A stretch of DNA of 11,394 nucleotides from JAAAOZ01 sp964496595 (GCA_964496595.1 CAZCAI010000148.1:1-11394); one strand, 5' to 3'. Positions 1 to 5,906 are shown, counted from the first letter of the stretch. Translations and numbers: made by a program. Notes: a model not told the origin generated them from the letters alone.

Positions 1-182
1 AACTGGCGGTCGAACCGGAGGGCGGCGAGGCCACGTTAGTCTCCGATGTGGCGCTTGGCAGCGGCAAAGGCGCCCTCTCCAGTCATCTGGGCGATTGGTT
101 CGGCTGGTTGAGCCTGGCCGGGCTGGTCTTCTTCACCTTCGGGCAATCCTGGCTCGTGAAGCGCGCGGAGGAGAACGTCTAA
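1..182 (+). CDS. lnt: C-terminal fragment, probable apolipoprotein N-acyltransferase
   Basis: Only the last 59 codons are present; the reading frame is open from base 3 and ends at TAA 180-182. The residues read as a short beta-type segment (TLVSDVALGSGKGALSSHLG), then a GDWFGW turn and a hydrophobic helix (LSLAGLVFFTF), then a short basic tail (LVKRAEENV). This order matches the end of Lnt, where the nitrilase domain finishes with a 'DVPL..G.T.Y...GDW' stretch before the last membrane helix. Lnt transfers the third acyl chain to the N-terminal cysteine of lipoproteins in the cytoplasmic membrane. The catalytic Glu-Lys-Cys residues would lie upstream of the window, so activity cannot be judged. 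Another polytopic membrane protein with a similar end cannot be excluded. The gene converges on nadE across a strong hairpin. Confidence 0.6.
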   Translation, partial: LAVEPEGGEATLVSDVALGSGKGALSSHLGDWFGWLSLAGLVFFTFGQSWLVKRAEENV

Positions 183-215
183 ACAGGGGCGCTCCATCCA
201 ATCGCATCACAATCG

Positions 216-256
216 CAGCGGGGATGCACGTGTTTCCCAAACGTGCATCCCCGCTG
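216..256. terminator. Hairpin between convergent genes, probable bidirectional terminator
   Basis: AGCGGGGATGCACGT (217-231) is perfectly repeated in reverse complement at 241-255, with a 9-base loop. One more C-G pair closes the base, and G-T wobbles could extend it further. It sits between the stop codons of the lnt-like gene and nadE, where a bidirectional terminator is expected. Neither side has a clean T-run, so the terminator call rests on stem strength and location. Confidence 0.65.
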
Positions 257-282
257 TGGTGTCTTAGGTTTGTGTGCCGAAT

Positions 283-1824
283 TTACTTCCGCGTAATGGG
301 AATCATCCTCCCTGTCCCAAACGCCTTCTCGCTCACCTTCAGGATCACGCCCATGTGCCAGCGTTTGTGCTCCGAGCGGCGGAGGGCCGCGTTGCTGCGA
401 TTCTCTTCGAGCAGGCGCTCCAGCAGCGGCGCGATCTTGGGATAATCGAAAGGATCGACCTGATCGGGTTTGAGTTCGGCGGAGGGGGCGCGCTCCAGGA
501 TAAAGGCCGGGATCGGCGCGCCGCGCTCGGCCTGAATCCACTGCGCCAACTCATAAATCTGGGGTTTGGTGAGGTCGCCGATGGGACAGAGCGTGCCCGC
601 CAGATCGCCGTAGAGTGTACCGTAGCCCAGCGCCAGCTCGGTCTTGTTGCTCGTGTTGAGCAAAATGCCGCCGCGCGCGTTGACCAGCGCCATCAGGATG
701 AGGGCGCGGAGCCGCGCCTGGATGTTTTCGCCGGTGGCGCCGTGGCTGAGCAGATCGCCCAGCGTGGCCTCGGCGGCGGCGTGTAGCGGCTCGAGCGGGA
801 TCACCTCGAAGCCGATGCCTGACGCGCTCGCCAGCGCCTCCGCCGAGGAGGTGGAGCGCGGATCGGTGTAGCGACTGGGGATCGCGACGGCGGTGACGTT
901 GGCCGGCCCCAGCGCCTCGGCAGCGATGGCCGCGCCCACGGCGGAGTCGATGCCGCCGGAGAGGCCTAAGAAGGCGCGCTGTATCCCGTTCTTGCGAAAG
1001 AAATCCCGCACGCCTAGCGTCAGCGCCTGGAAGATAGTCTCTTCTGGGGGTTGGACGTTGGAGGTTGGATGCTTGGGGCTTGCGGCGGCTAAATCCACGA
1101 CCTGGACGGCTTCCTCGAAGCCGGGCAGATGCGCCAGCAACTCGCCCTCGGCGTCGAGCGCGAAGCTGCGCCCATCGAAGATCAGCTCGTCGGTGGCGCC
1201 GCAGAGATTCACGTAGATCAGGGGGCAGCGCGGACGGCGGGCCTGGGCTAGTCGCTTCGCCATCACGCCCCGGCGATAGGGCGAGGCCGAGATCGTGATC
1301 AGCGCCTCGGCCCCCGCCGCGAGCAGATCGGCGGGCGGATGGTGCGCGTGTCCCTCATCCCAGAGATCCTCGCAGACGAGCACGCCGATGCGCTTCCCCG
1401 CGACCGTGATCGGCTTGGAAGCGCCGCCCGGCATGAACCAACGCGGCTCGTGAAAGACGTCGTAGGCGGGGAGCAATTGCTTCGCGGCAACCAACTGCAC
1501 CTCGCCGCCGCGCAGGAGCACCGCCGCGTTGTACAGCCCTGGATGATGGGGAGGGCAGTTTTCGCTGGCGACAATCGTGCCGACCAGTACCGGCGGCCCG
1601 CCAGCGGCCCGCGCGGCCAAATCGCGCGTCGCCTCGAAGGCGGCCTCCCGGAAGCTGCTATCGAAGAGGATGTCGCGCGGCGGATAGCCGGGCACCGCCA
1701 TCTCCGGCAGTACCACGAGATCGGCGCCCTGCGCGCGACCCGCCTCGATGGCCTCCAGGCAGCGCGCCACGTTGCCGCCGAGATCCCCCACGGTGGTGTT
1801 GATTTGGGCCAGAGCGATGTTCAT
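283..1824 (-). CDS. nadE: Glutamine-dependent NAD+ synthetase
   Basis: This 513-residue two-domain enzyme amidates nicotinic acid adenine dinucleotide to NAD+, using ATP and ammonia released from glutamine. Residues 1-245 form a nitrilase-type glutaminase domain with the expected triad: E41 in LPEMAVPGYP, K115 in AAKQLLPAYDVF and C151 in VLVCEDLWD. Residues 262-513 form the synthetase domain with the P-loop SGGIDSA at 289-295. Later conserved blocks include NTSNKTELALGYGTLYGDLAG and, near the end, KRWHMGVILKVSEKAFG. Length is a little below most bacterial two-domain NadE proteins. The linker (about 247-261, rich in P, S, K and H) is encoded by a heptameric DNA repeat. The ATG follows GAGGGAG by 9 bases, and that ribosome site lies inside a duplicated piece of the pyruvate-kinase-like gene. 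It is the last gene of the minus-strand NAD cluster. Confidence 0.95.
   Translation of the reverse strand: MNIALAQINTTVGDLGGNVARCLEAIEAGRAQGADLVVLPEMAVPGYPPRDILFDSSFREAAFEATRDLAARAAGGPPVLVGTIVASENCPPHHPGLYNAAVLLRGGEVQLVAAKQLLPAYDVFHEPRWFMPGGASKPITVAGKRIGVLVCEDLWDEGHAHHPPADLLAAGAEALITISASPYRRGVMAKRLAQARRPRCPLIYVNLCGATDELIFDGRSFALDAEGELLAHLPGFEEAVQVVDLAAASPKHPTSNVQPPEETIFQALTLGVRDFFRKNGIQRAFLGLSGGIDSAVGAAIAAEALGPANVTAVAIPSRYTDPRSTSSAEALASASGIGFEVIPLEPLHAAAEATLGDLLSHGATGENIQARLRALILMALVNARGGILLNTSNKTELALGYGTLYGDLAGTLCPIGDLTKPQIYELAQWIQAERGAPIPAFILERAPSAELKPDQVDPFDYPKIAPLLERLLEENRSNAALRRSEHKRWHMGVILKVSEKAFGTGRMIPITRK
1051..1085. repeat. Heptameric tandem repeat inside nadE
   Basis: Five consecutive 7-base units read on the plus strand as TTGGACG, TTGGAGG, TTGGATG, CTTGGGG and CTTGCGG. 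The array lies between the glutaminase and synthetase domains of nadE and encodes part of its linker (AAASPKHPTSNVQPPEE in protein terms). Five units of 7 make 35 bases, so the array is not a multiple of 3. Neighbouring bases must have been adjusted to keep the frame. Confidence 0.75.
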
Positions 1825-1901
1825 TCCCTAAAACTCCCTCGCCACCGCTGCGAGCAGATTCAGCGCCTCCAGCAGGCTATCGCGGCGCAGGCAGACGTGA
1901 T
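1820..1901. repeat. 82-bp direct repeat, copy 1 (next to nadE)
   Basis: This segment matches 2130-2211 at an offset of 310 bases. I count 5 mismatches, all in the first 31 bases; 1851-1901 is identical to 2161-2211. It runs from the nadE start codon through the 3' end of a pyruvate-kinase-like coding sequence. Confidence 0.9.
1828..1901 (-). pseudogene. 3'-end relic of the pyruvate-kinase-like gene
   Basis: Read on the minus strand, copy 1 encodes HVCLRRDSLLEALNLLAAV followed by AREF and a TAG stop. This is nearly the same as the last residues of the intact gene at 2138-3031. The homology stops abruptly upstream of the HVC codons. A GTG codon at 1918-1920 could start a 30-codon ORF through the relic, but I see no ribosome site for it. 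Its likely present role is only to carry the ribosome-binding site for nadE, which starts 3 bases after the relic's stop codon. Confidence 0.8.
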
Positions 1902-1930
1902 ACGTCGCTGATCTCAACACGTCAGCCTGG

Positions 1931-2134
1931 CTACCCGATGGTTTCAAATTGCATGACTCTTAACTTTTCCGTTTCCGTGCGCAGGCTGAGATTGAGCATC
2001 TCTATCCCTACCACGCGCCCGTTGGCGTCAAAATCCAGGATGACGCCAGGTTGGACCTCTTCCGATTCTACGATAAGGCTCTCATCAAGGCGTAAATATA
2101 GCGCATCGTTTTCACGATCAATTTTGAGTTTCAT
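1931..2134 (-). CDS. DUF2283 family small protein
   Basis: A 67-residue protein with the typical DUF2283 pattern: a start like KIDRENDALYLRL (residues 4-16), an acidic SEEVQPGVILDFD stretch and a closing GRVVGIEMLNLS. The biochemical role of the family is not established. Members are often found next to small DUF4258 proteins in pairs that resemble toxin-antitoxin modules, but no such partner is visible here. The start codon lies 3 bases after the stop of the pyruvate-kinase-like gene. GGGGGAG within that gene's last codons can serve as ribosome site, so translation is probably coupled. The gene sits inside a 310-base segment bounded by direct repeats, which suggests a recent insertion into a previously contiguous kinase-like/nadE pair. 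Confidence 0.85.
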   Translation of the reverse strand: MKLKIDRENDALYLRLDESLIVESEEVQPGVILDFDANGRVVGIEMLNLSLRTETEKLRVMQFETIG

Positions 2135-2211
2135 TTCCTAGAACTCCCCCGCCACCGCCTCGAGCAGATTCAGCGCCTCCAGCAGGCTATCGCGGCGCAG
2201 GCAGACGTGAT
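2130..2211. repeat. 82-bp direct repeat, copy 2 (end of the intact kinase-like gene)
   Basis: This is the partner of 1820-1901 and presumably the source copy, because it is the in-frame end of an intact gene. It includes the DUF2283 start codon, as copy 1 includes the nadE start codon. Both downstream genes therefore have the same translation start environment. Confidence 0.9.
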
Positions 2212-3031
2212 CCCCAAACATAAAGGTGCGGTAGCCGAGCGCGAGCAGGAAGGCGACGTCGCCGATGTCGGCGCTGACGGGCACGGGCACGTGGGCCAGC
2301 GAGTCGAAGAGGCGGCTGGCGACGATGGCCGCCGGGTCGGCGCGGATGATGTCGCGCAGCGCGCTGACGATGCGATGCGGGCGCAGCACCTCCACGTAGA
2401 GATCGCCGCGCGCGGCCATCAAGCGCCCGTGGTTGGCATGATGCCGCCGGGCGAAAGCCAGCCCCTTCTGTGTCTCGATCTTGAGGATCACCTCGGCGCC
2501 GGGTAGCAGATCGCGCACCTCGTCCACGTCGGCGGTGGATTCGACGTAGGAGAGCATCACGCGCCGGAGGCCCACCTCGCGCATCGCCGCCAGATAGGCG
2601 CGATCCGTCTCCGTGAGCGTGCCCTCGATGTGGAGGGTGGGGTGCACGATGTTGATCGACTCCCCCGGCCCGACCAGGCGGCGCGGCCCATCCTCCAAGA
2701 TCAGCCGGTCGCCATCGACGGCGGCGACGCGCACACGCTCATTGCCGTCGGAGAAAAAAGCATCGACCGGCGTGCGCACGTGGATGGGATGGCTCAGCCG
2801 CACCTCGGTGTAGGGCGGGATCGCCGCGCCGACCACGCGCAACTGCCGCCCTTTGAGATCGACCCAGAGCGGTTGGCCGAGGTCGCGGAGCCGTTCCAGC
2901 GCCTCGCCTGGCCCCTCGCGCAGCGGCATCACCGTGTTGAGCCGCAGCCCGCACACCAGCGGATGCTGCGCGACCTCGGCCAGATAGGGCGCGTACGGCG
3001 GCGCCGTGACGATGGCCTGCACTTTTACCAT
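2138..3031 (-). CDS. Compact pyruvate-kinase-like protein without the C-terminal domain
   Basis: The 297 residues follow the pyruvate kinase order. GLRLNT (28-33) sits where PK has RLNFSHG, and VDLKGRQLRV (57-66) matches LDTKGPEIR. Residues about 75-130 form an inserted beta domain (VRVAAVDGDRLILEDG). Then come the barrel strands: TETDRAYL (140-147), SYVESTADVDEVRDLL (161-176), LKIETQKGL (183-191), AARGDLYVEV (206-215), IVASRLFDS (236-244) and a final SADIGDVAF...GYRTFMFGD. The lysine and metal-binding acids of PK (K184, E186, D210) appear kept. The threonine of the PK 'ATQML' motif is Ser or absent, and the allosteric C domain is missing (PKs are about 470 residues). Transfer of phosphate from PEP or a related enol chemistry is possible, as is an aldolase-like role (HpcH/HpaI fold). 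Substrate unknown. Only a weak ribosome site is seen upstream (AAGAGCG). Confidence 0.7.
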   Translation of the reverse strand: MVKVQAIVTAPPYAPYLAEVAQHPLVCGLRLNTVMPLREGPGEALERLRDLGQPLWVDLKGRQLRVVGAAIPPYTEVRLSHPIHVRTPVDAFFSDGNERVRVAAVDGDRLILEDGPRRLVGPGESINIVHPTLHIEGTLTETDRAYLAAMREVGLRRVMLSYVESTADVDEVRDLLPGAEVILKIETQKGLAFARRHHANHGRLMAARGDLYVEVLRPHRIVSALRDIIRADPAAIVASRLFDSLAHVPVPVSADIGDVAFLLALGYRTFMFGDHVCLRRDSLLEALNLLEAVAGEF

Positions 3032-3092
3032 TGTTTCACGCTCTTGTTAACCAGATTTTGGTGGGAACGCGGGGTAATCACGTTTTACACAC

Positions 3093-3110
3093 TACGCAAT
3101 ACGCAATACG
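3093..3110. repeat. TACGCAA heptameric repeat
   Basis: TACGCAA occurs twice in tandem (3093-3099, 3100-3106) followed by a partial TACG. The array is flanked by two copies of CGTTTTAC (3081-3088 and 3109-3116). The second copy overlaps the stop codon of the VWA gene. It lies in the 81-base gap between the VWA and pyruvate-kinase-like genes. Confidence 0.8.
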
Positions 3111-3112
3111 TT

Positions 3113-4075
3113 TTACAACTTCAGCGTTGCGTCACAATAACCGCACTTGAACATCCCGCCGGCGTCCACGGGGATGGGCGCGCCGCAGCGCGGGCACTTC
3201 ATCTCGATGGGGGTACTGACCTTGATGACCGTCTCCTCGCTCTGGCGGGCGCGCATATTATCTTGGAAGTCGCCGAAGTGCCCCCACGAGCGCGCAATCA
3301 GCCCCATGGTGTAATCGACCGCGCGCTGCTCATCCTGGATGTGGAAGATCTTCTGCTCGGTCACGGCCTGGCCCCATTGCTGATCCACTTTGTCGCCCGG
3401 CGAGCCGGTGGGCCGGCGCAGGAACCAGGTGTTCCATTTTTGGCAGACCTGCTGCCACGCCGCGATGGCATCGACCTGCCCGCCGTTATCGCCGAGATAG
3501 TGGGCGAGCTGTTTTTTGGGGACGTGGGGGTGCATCGGTGCGTCGCCGTAGACGATGAGGAAGGGTTTCTCTTTAAGATCCTCGCGGATGGTGACGTGGG
3601 TGTTGACCCAGTGCGCGAAGAGGCCATAGCTTTCGGGCGCGTCCCCGCCGCCGCCCTCGCCGTAGAGCGAGCCTAAGAGTTGTTCCAGATCGAAGCCGCT
3701 GGCGAAGGTGGTCACTTGCAGCGGCCACTTATCGCAGCCGGCGTCGCCGATGGCCGCGAAGCAGACCTCCAGATCCTCGCGGTACTGCGAGAGGGTGTTG
3801 TAGAGCAGGGGCAGGCGGTCGAAGATCTCGAAAGGCCAGTTAGCCATGGATCCGGTCACATCCACGCCGATGATGAGGGGCGTGGTGCTCTCACTGCTCA
3901 CGTGCTTGCGCGGATCGATGATCTTCTCGTTTGGCTCCTGCTTCTGCTTATAGGTGCGCGGCCCGCTGGCCTCGGCGCGCTCGGCGGCAGCCTTGCGCCG
4001 ATCCGCGCCCGTTTTGCTGTAACTGTACTTCGCGTCGCCGTACCAATCGGTGGTATCCTCATCCCAGGAATACAT
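3113..4075 (-). CDS. VWA-domain protein with C-terminal zinc ribbon
   Basis: A 320-residue soluble protein with no signal peptide or membrane segment. Residues 1-55 are polar and highly charged. A von Willebrand factor A domain follows (about 66-265) with the metal-site motif D72-x-T74-x-S76 in IGVDVTGSM. A glycine-rich loop with acidic ends lies at 140-147, and the later strand FLIVYGDAP (172-180) supplies a further acidic position. The tail (292-316) is a zinc ribbon with C294, C297, C311 and C314 in CPRCGAP and CGYCDATL. VWA proteins usually act as metal-dependent assembly platforms, often beside AAA+ ATPases, but none is present here. It lies between nadM and the pyruvate-kinase-like gene on the same strand. 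The start has a strong ribosome site (AAGGAG, 7 bases before ATG). The partner is unknown. Confidence 0.8.
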   Translation of the reverse strand: MYSWDEDTTDWYGDAKYSYSKTGADRRKAAAERAEASGPRTYKQKQEPNEKIIDPRKHVSSESTTPLIIGVDVTGSMANWPFEIFDRLPLLYNTLSQYREDLEVCFAAIGDAGCDKWPLQVTTFASGFDLEQLLGSLYGEGGGGDAPESYGLFAHWVNTHVTIREDLKEKPFLIVYGDAPMHPHVPKKQLAHYLGDNGGQVDAIAAWQQVCQKWNTWFLRRPTGSPGDKVDQQWGQAVTEQKIFHIQDEQRAVDYTMGLIARSWGHFGDFQDNMRARQSEETVIKVSTPIEMKCPRCGAPIPVDAGGMFKCGYCDATLKL

Positions 4076-4119
4076 GGTTCTTCTCCTTGTTTGATTTGTT
4101 TTTGAAGAAGTAGGGGGCT

Positions 4120-4156
4120 ACTCCTTACTCCCTTACTCCCTTACTCCCTACTCCCT
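4120..4156. repeat. ACTCCC(T)T tandem repeat
   Basis: Five units of 7 or 8 bases lie in tandem: ACTCCTT, ACTCCCTT, ACTCCCTT, ACTCCCT and ACTCCCT. The array ends 2 bases from the nadM stop codon and lies between nadM and the VWA gene. Confidence 0.85.
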
Positions 4157-4158
4157 GT

Positions 4159-4719
4159 TTACACATCTACCATCGAATCTAGGGCTAACGTCTGTAACCC
4201 AAACTCCCGCCGGAAGCGCTCATCTAAGTGATTCGACTGGAGATAGGCCGCCACGTCAGAGGGGACCAGATGTTCCCACGGCTCACCGCGCGCCATCGCT
4301 CGCCGCACCATCGCGCCATCGATGGCGACGCGCTGCTCTTTGGGGACGAGAGCCACCGGCTTGAGGAGCCGATAATCCGCCTTGAGCAGGCTGGCGACGT
4401 AGGGGTTCGCCGTGACGAAGGCATCTAACGGGCCGAAGATCTCCAAAATCATCAGCCGCCAACGCGGGCCGTCGTCCAGATCGGGCACGGGGATCAGGGT
4501 GTAGTTCGCGCGGCCTTGGAGGACGAGGCGCAACATATCGCGGGTCTCATCTAAGGTGAAGGGATTGCGCGGGTTGTAGCGGTACGGGCTGCCGATGCCG
4601 ATGAGGGCGTGCTCAGCCTGATCGCAGAGGGCGTGGAGCACGGCCTGGTGGCCCAGATGCACCGGACGCCATCGCGCGACCATACCGATTCGATCAAAAG
4701 TTGTGTGGGTTGTTTCCAT
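4159..4719 (-). CDS. nadM: NadM-type nicotinamide/nicotinate mononucleotide adenylyltransferase
   Basis: A 186-residue nucleotidyltransferase that joins AMP from ATP to (nicotinate or nicotinamide) mononucleotide, the step before NadE. The ATP-binding HxGH motif is H21-L-G-H24 in RWRPVHLGH. GIGSPYRYNPRNPFT (41-55) fits the family's 'S......NPFT' block. VTANPYVASLL (102-112) matches the 'GNP' strand. IDGAMVRRAMARGEPWEHLVP (133-153) corresponds to the archaeal-type 'SGTEVRRRM...W..L.P' block, with D-G-A in place of the usual S-G-T. The residue before R in the HxGH strand is Ala rather than the usual Gly. Length fits the archaeal-type NadM family better than bacterial NadD. It is the first gene of the NAD cluster; its ribosome site GAGGGGGG lies in a hairpin arm. 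A FAD or pantetheine adenylyltransferase-like role is a less likely alternative. Confidence 0.82.
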   Translation of the reverse strand: METTHTTFDRIGMVARWRPVHLGHQAVLHALCDQAEHALIGIGSPYRYNPRNPFTLDETRDMLRLVLQGRANYTLIPVPDLDDGPRWRLMILEIFGPLDAFVTANPYVASLLKADYRLLKPVALVPKEQRVAIDGAMVRRAMARGEPWEHLVPSDVAAYLQSNHLDERFRREFGLQTLALDSMVDV

Positions 4720-4726
4720 AAACGAT

Positions 4727-4772
4727 CCCCCCTCGCTCCCACTATCATTATACTGTGGGTTAGCGAGGGGGG
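4727..4772 (-). promoter_or_regulatory. TATAAT box inside an inverted repeat that holds the nadM ribosome site
   Basis: On the minus strand TATAAT lies at 4752-4747. A -35 box is poor (TTTCCC at 17 bases). The box sits in the loop of an inverted repeat: CCCCCCTCGCTCCCAC (4727-4742) pairs with GTGGG plus AGCGAGGGGGG (4755-4772), with a 2-base bulge. In nadM mRNA sense the GAGGGGGG ribosome site is in the downstream arm. RNA started at this box would lack the upstream arm, while read-through RNA would contain both arms and could mask the ribosome site. Confidence 0.5.
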
Positions 4773-4797
4773 AAATCGGCGGCTGAGCGACTTTTTG

Positions 4798-4881
4798 AGG
4801 TGCAACGCACTTTTAGACCCATCACCAGGCATATACTGTATGAGGAGTTACTTTGCACTTTGGTTCAAGTGCGTTGCACCT
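4798..4881. promoter_or_regulatory. Paired GTGC-N3-GCAC palindromes upstream of nadM
   Basis: AGGTGCAACGCACTT (4798-4812) and AAGTGCGTTGCACCT (4867-4881) are perfect 15-base reverse complements. Each also contains its own palindrome GTGC-N3-GCAC (4800-4810 and 4869-4879), with centres 69 bases apart. Palindromes of this size, spaced by a few helical turns upstream of a gene, look like operator sites for a dimeric repressor that could loop the DNA. The regulator is unknown. Confidence 0.5.
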
Positions 4882-4902
4882 TGTTTTGATGCTCATAAAG
4901 AA

Positions 4903-4928
4903 ATCCCCCGGCCAATCGACCGGGGGAT
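4903..4928 (-). terminator. Rho-independent terminator of the Tm-1/TIM-barrel operon
   Basis: ATCCCCCGG (4903-4911) and CCGGGGGAT (4920-4928) form a perfect 9-base stem with an 8-base loop. On the minus strand the stem is followed by TTTCTTTATG. It lies 20 bases past the stop codon of the TIM-barrel gene. Confidence 0.8.
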
Positions 4929-4948
4929 CTGGAAAGTCATCGGGGGAG

Positions 4949-5788
4949 CTATTCCTTCACGATCTCCAGCGCTTTGAAGTCCTCGGTCTGTTTCTGGATG
5001 GCCGGCTCGGTGGGGAGGCGCTCGATGCTGGACGCGCCGAAGAAGCCCACGATGCCGGGCATCTTCTTCAGCGCCTTGCCGACGTTGCTCGGTACATCGA
5101 AGACGCCGCCGTGGCAGATGACCATCACGTCATCGCGCACCGATTTGCCGGCCTCGTAGATCTCCATCACCGTCTCGATGGCCTCGTCCATCGTCATCGC
5201 CACCTCGGCGCCGATGGAGCCGGAGGTGGTCAGGCCGATGTGCGCCACTAAGAGGTCGGCCCCCACTTTGGTCATCGCCTTCGCGTCGTCGGTGTCGAAG
5301 ACGTAGGGGCAGGTGAGCATATCCAAGTCGTGGGCGATGCCGATGGCTGCGATCTCCTTGTCGTAGCCCATGCCTGTCGCTTCGATATTGGCGCGGAACT
5401 TGCCATCGATCAGGCCGACGGTGGGGAAGTTCTGCACGCCGGTGAAGCCCATCGTCTTCAGTTGTTTGATGAAGACGGGCATCAGGCGGAAGGGATCGGT
5501 GCCGCAGACGCCGGCCAGGACGGGCGTGTTCTTGACGACGGGCAGCACCTCGGCGGCCATCTCCACGACGATGCCGTTGGCATCCCCGTAGGGCAGCAGC
5601 CCGGCGAGCGAGCCGCGCCCCGCCATGCGATAGCGCCCGGAGTTGTAGATGATGATGATGTCGGCGCCGCCGCGCTCCGCGAATTTGGCAGAGATGCCGG
5701 TGCCCGCGCCGCATCCGATGATAGGTTTGCCGTCGTCGACCGTTTTCCTCAATCGTCTCAGTGCTTCGTCACGGGTAATGAATGTCAT
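4949..5788 (-). CDS. PEP-hydrolase-family TIM-barrel protein (C-terminal half of Tm-1-like systems)
   Basis: The 279 residues fit the phosphoenolpyruvate hydrolase-like TIM-barrel family (PF09370 type), related to PEP mutase/isocitrate lyase barrels. Visible blocks are PIIGCGAGTGISAKFAE (22-38), DIIIIYNSGRYRMAGRGSLA (43-62), LPYGDANGIV (65-74), LAGVCGTDP (91-99), GVQNFPTVGLIDG (117-129), EATGMGYDKEI (136-146) and HGGVFDVPSN (226-235). The last block is GFFGASSIERLPTEPAI (248-264). In plants and fungi this domain follows a Tm-1-like domain in one protein; here the Tm-1-like gene lies just upstream on the same strand. The true reaction is not firmly known; cleavage or hydration of a C-C or P-C bond in a small acid is plausible. 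I chose the ATG at 5788 because AAAGGAG precedes it by 8 bases. An upstream ATG would add 15 residues encoded by the heptad repeat. Confidence 0.85.
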   Translation of the reverse strand: MTFITRDEALRRLRKTVDDGKPIIGCGAGTGISAKFAERGGADIIIIYNSGRYRMAGRGSLAGLLPYGDANGIVVEMAAEVLPVVKNTPVLAGVCGTDPFRLMPVFIKQLKTMGFTGVQNFPTVGLIDGKFRANIEATGMGYDKEIAAIGIAHDLDMLTCPYVFDTDDAKAMTKVGADLLVAHIGLTTSGSIGAEVAMTMDEAIETVMEIYEAGKSVRDDVMVICHGGVFDVPSNVGKALKKMPGIVGFFGASSIERLPTEPAIQKQTEDFKALEIVKE

Positions 5789-5805
5789 TGGGTTATCTCC
5801 TTTGG

Positions 5806-5852
5806 GTTGCGAGTTGCGAGTTAAAGGTTGCAAGTTTAAAGTTGAGAGTTGC
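5806..5852. repeat. GTTNNNN heptad repeat
   Basis: Six complete heptads and one partial, each starting with GTT, follow in exact 7-base register: GTTGCGA, GTTGCGA, GTTAAAG, GTTGCAA, GTTTAAA, GTTGAGA and GTTGC. The array lies between the Tm-1-like and TIM-barrel genes, just upstream of the latter's ribosome site. Confidence 0.85.
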
Positions 5853-5900
5853 TACCTTCCGAGAAGCTATGCCAATATGCTTGGAGCTTCCCGGAAGGTA
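5853..5900. other. Intercistronic hairpin after the Tm-1-like gene
   Basis: TACCTTCCG (5853-5861) pairs with CGGAAGGTA (5892-5900), and inside it GAAGCT (5863-5868) pairs with AGCTTC (5885-5890) after one A/C mismatch. CCAA and TTGG in the loop can extend the stem. It abuts the heptad array and lies 6 bases beyond the Tm-1-like stop codon. No T-run follows on the minus strand, so an mRNA-processing or stability element between the two genes is more likely than a terminator. Confidence 0.6.
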
Positions 5901-5906
5901 TGGGAA

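Noticed and set aside
1931..2134. DUF2283 as half of a toxin-antitoxin pair
   Set aside because: No DUF4258 or other small partner gene lies on either side; the flanking DNA is a relic of the kinase-like gene.
2630..3676. Plus-strand open frame of 348 codons
   Set aside because: It overlaps two well-supported minus-strand genes and the repeat-filled gap between them; no domain is visible.
4120..4156. CRISPR-type array
   Set aside because: Units are 7-8 bases with no spacers; it is a simple tandem repeat.
5853..5900. Terminator call for the long hairpin after the Tm-1-like gene
   Set aside because: The minus-strand continuation is a heptad array without a T-run, and a proper terminator exists after the next gene.
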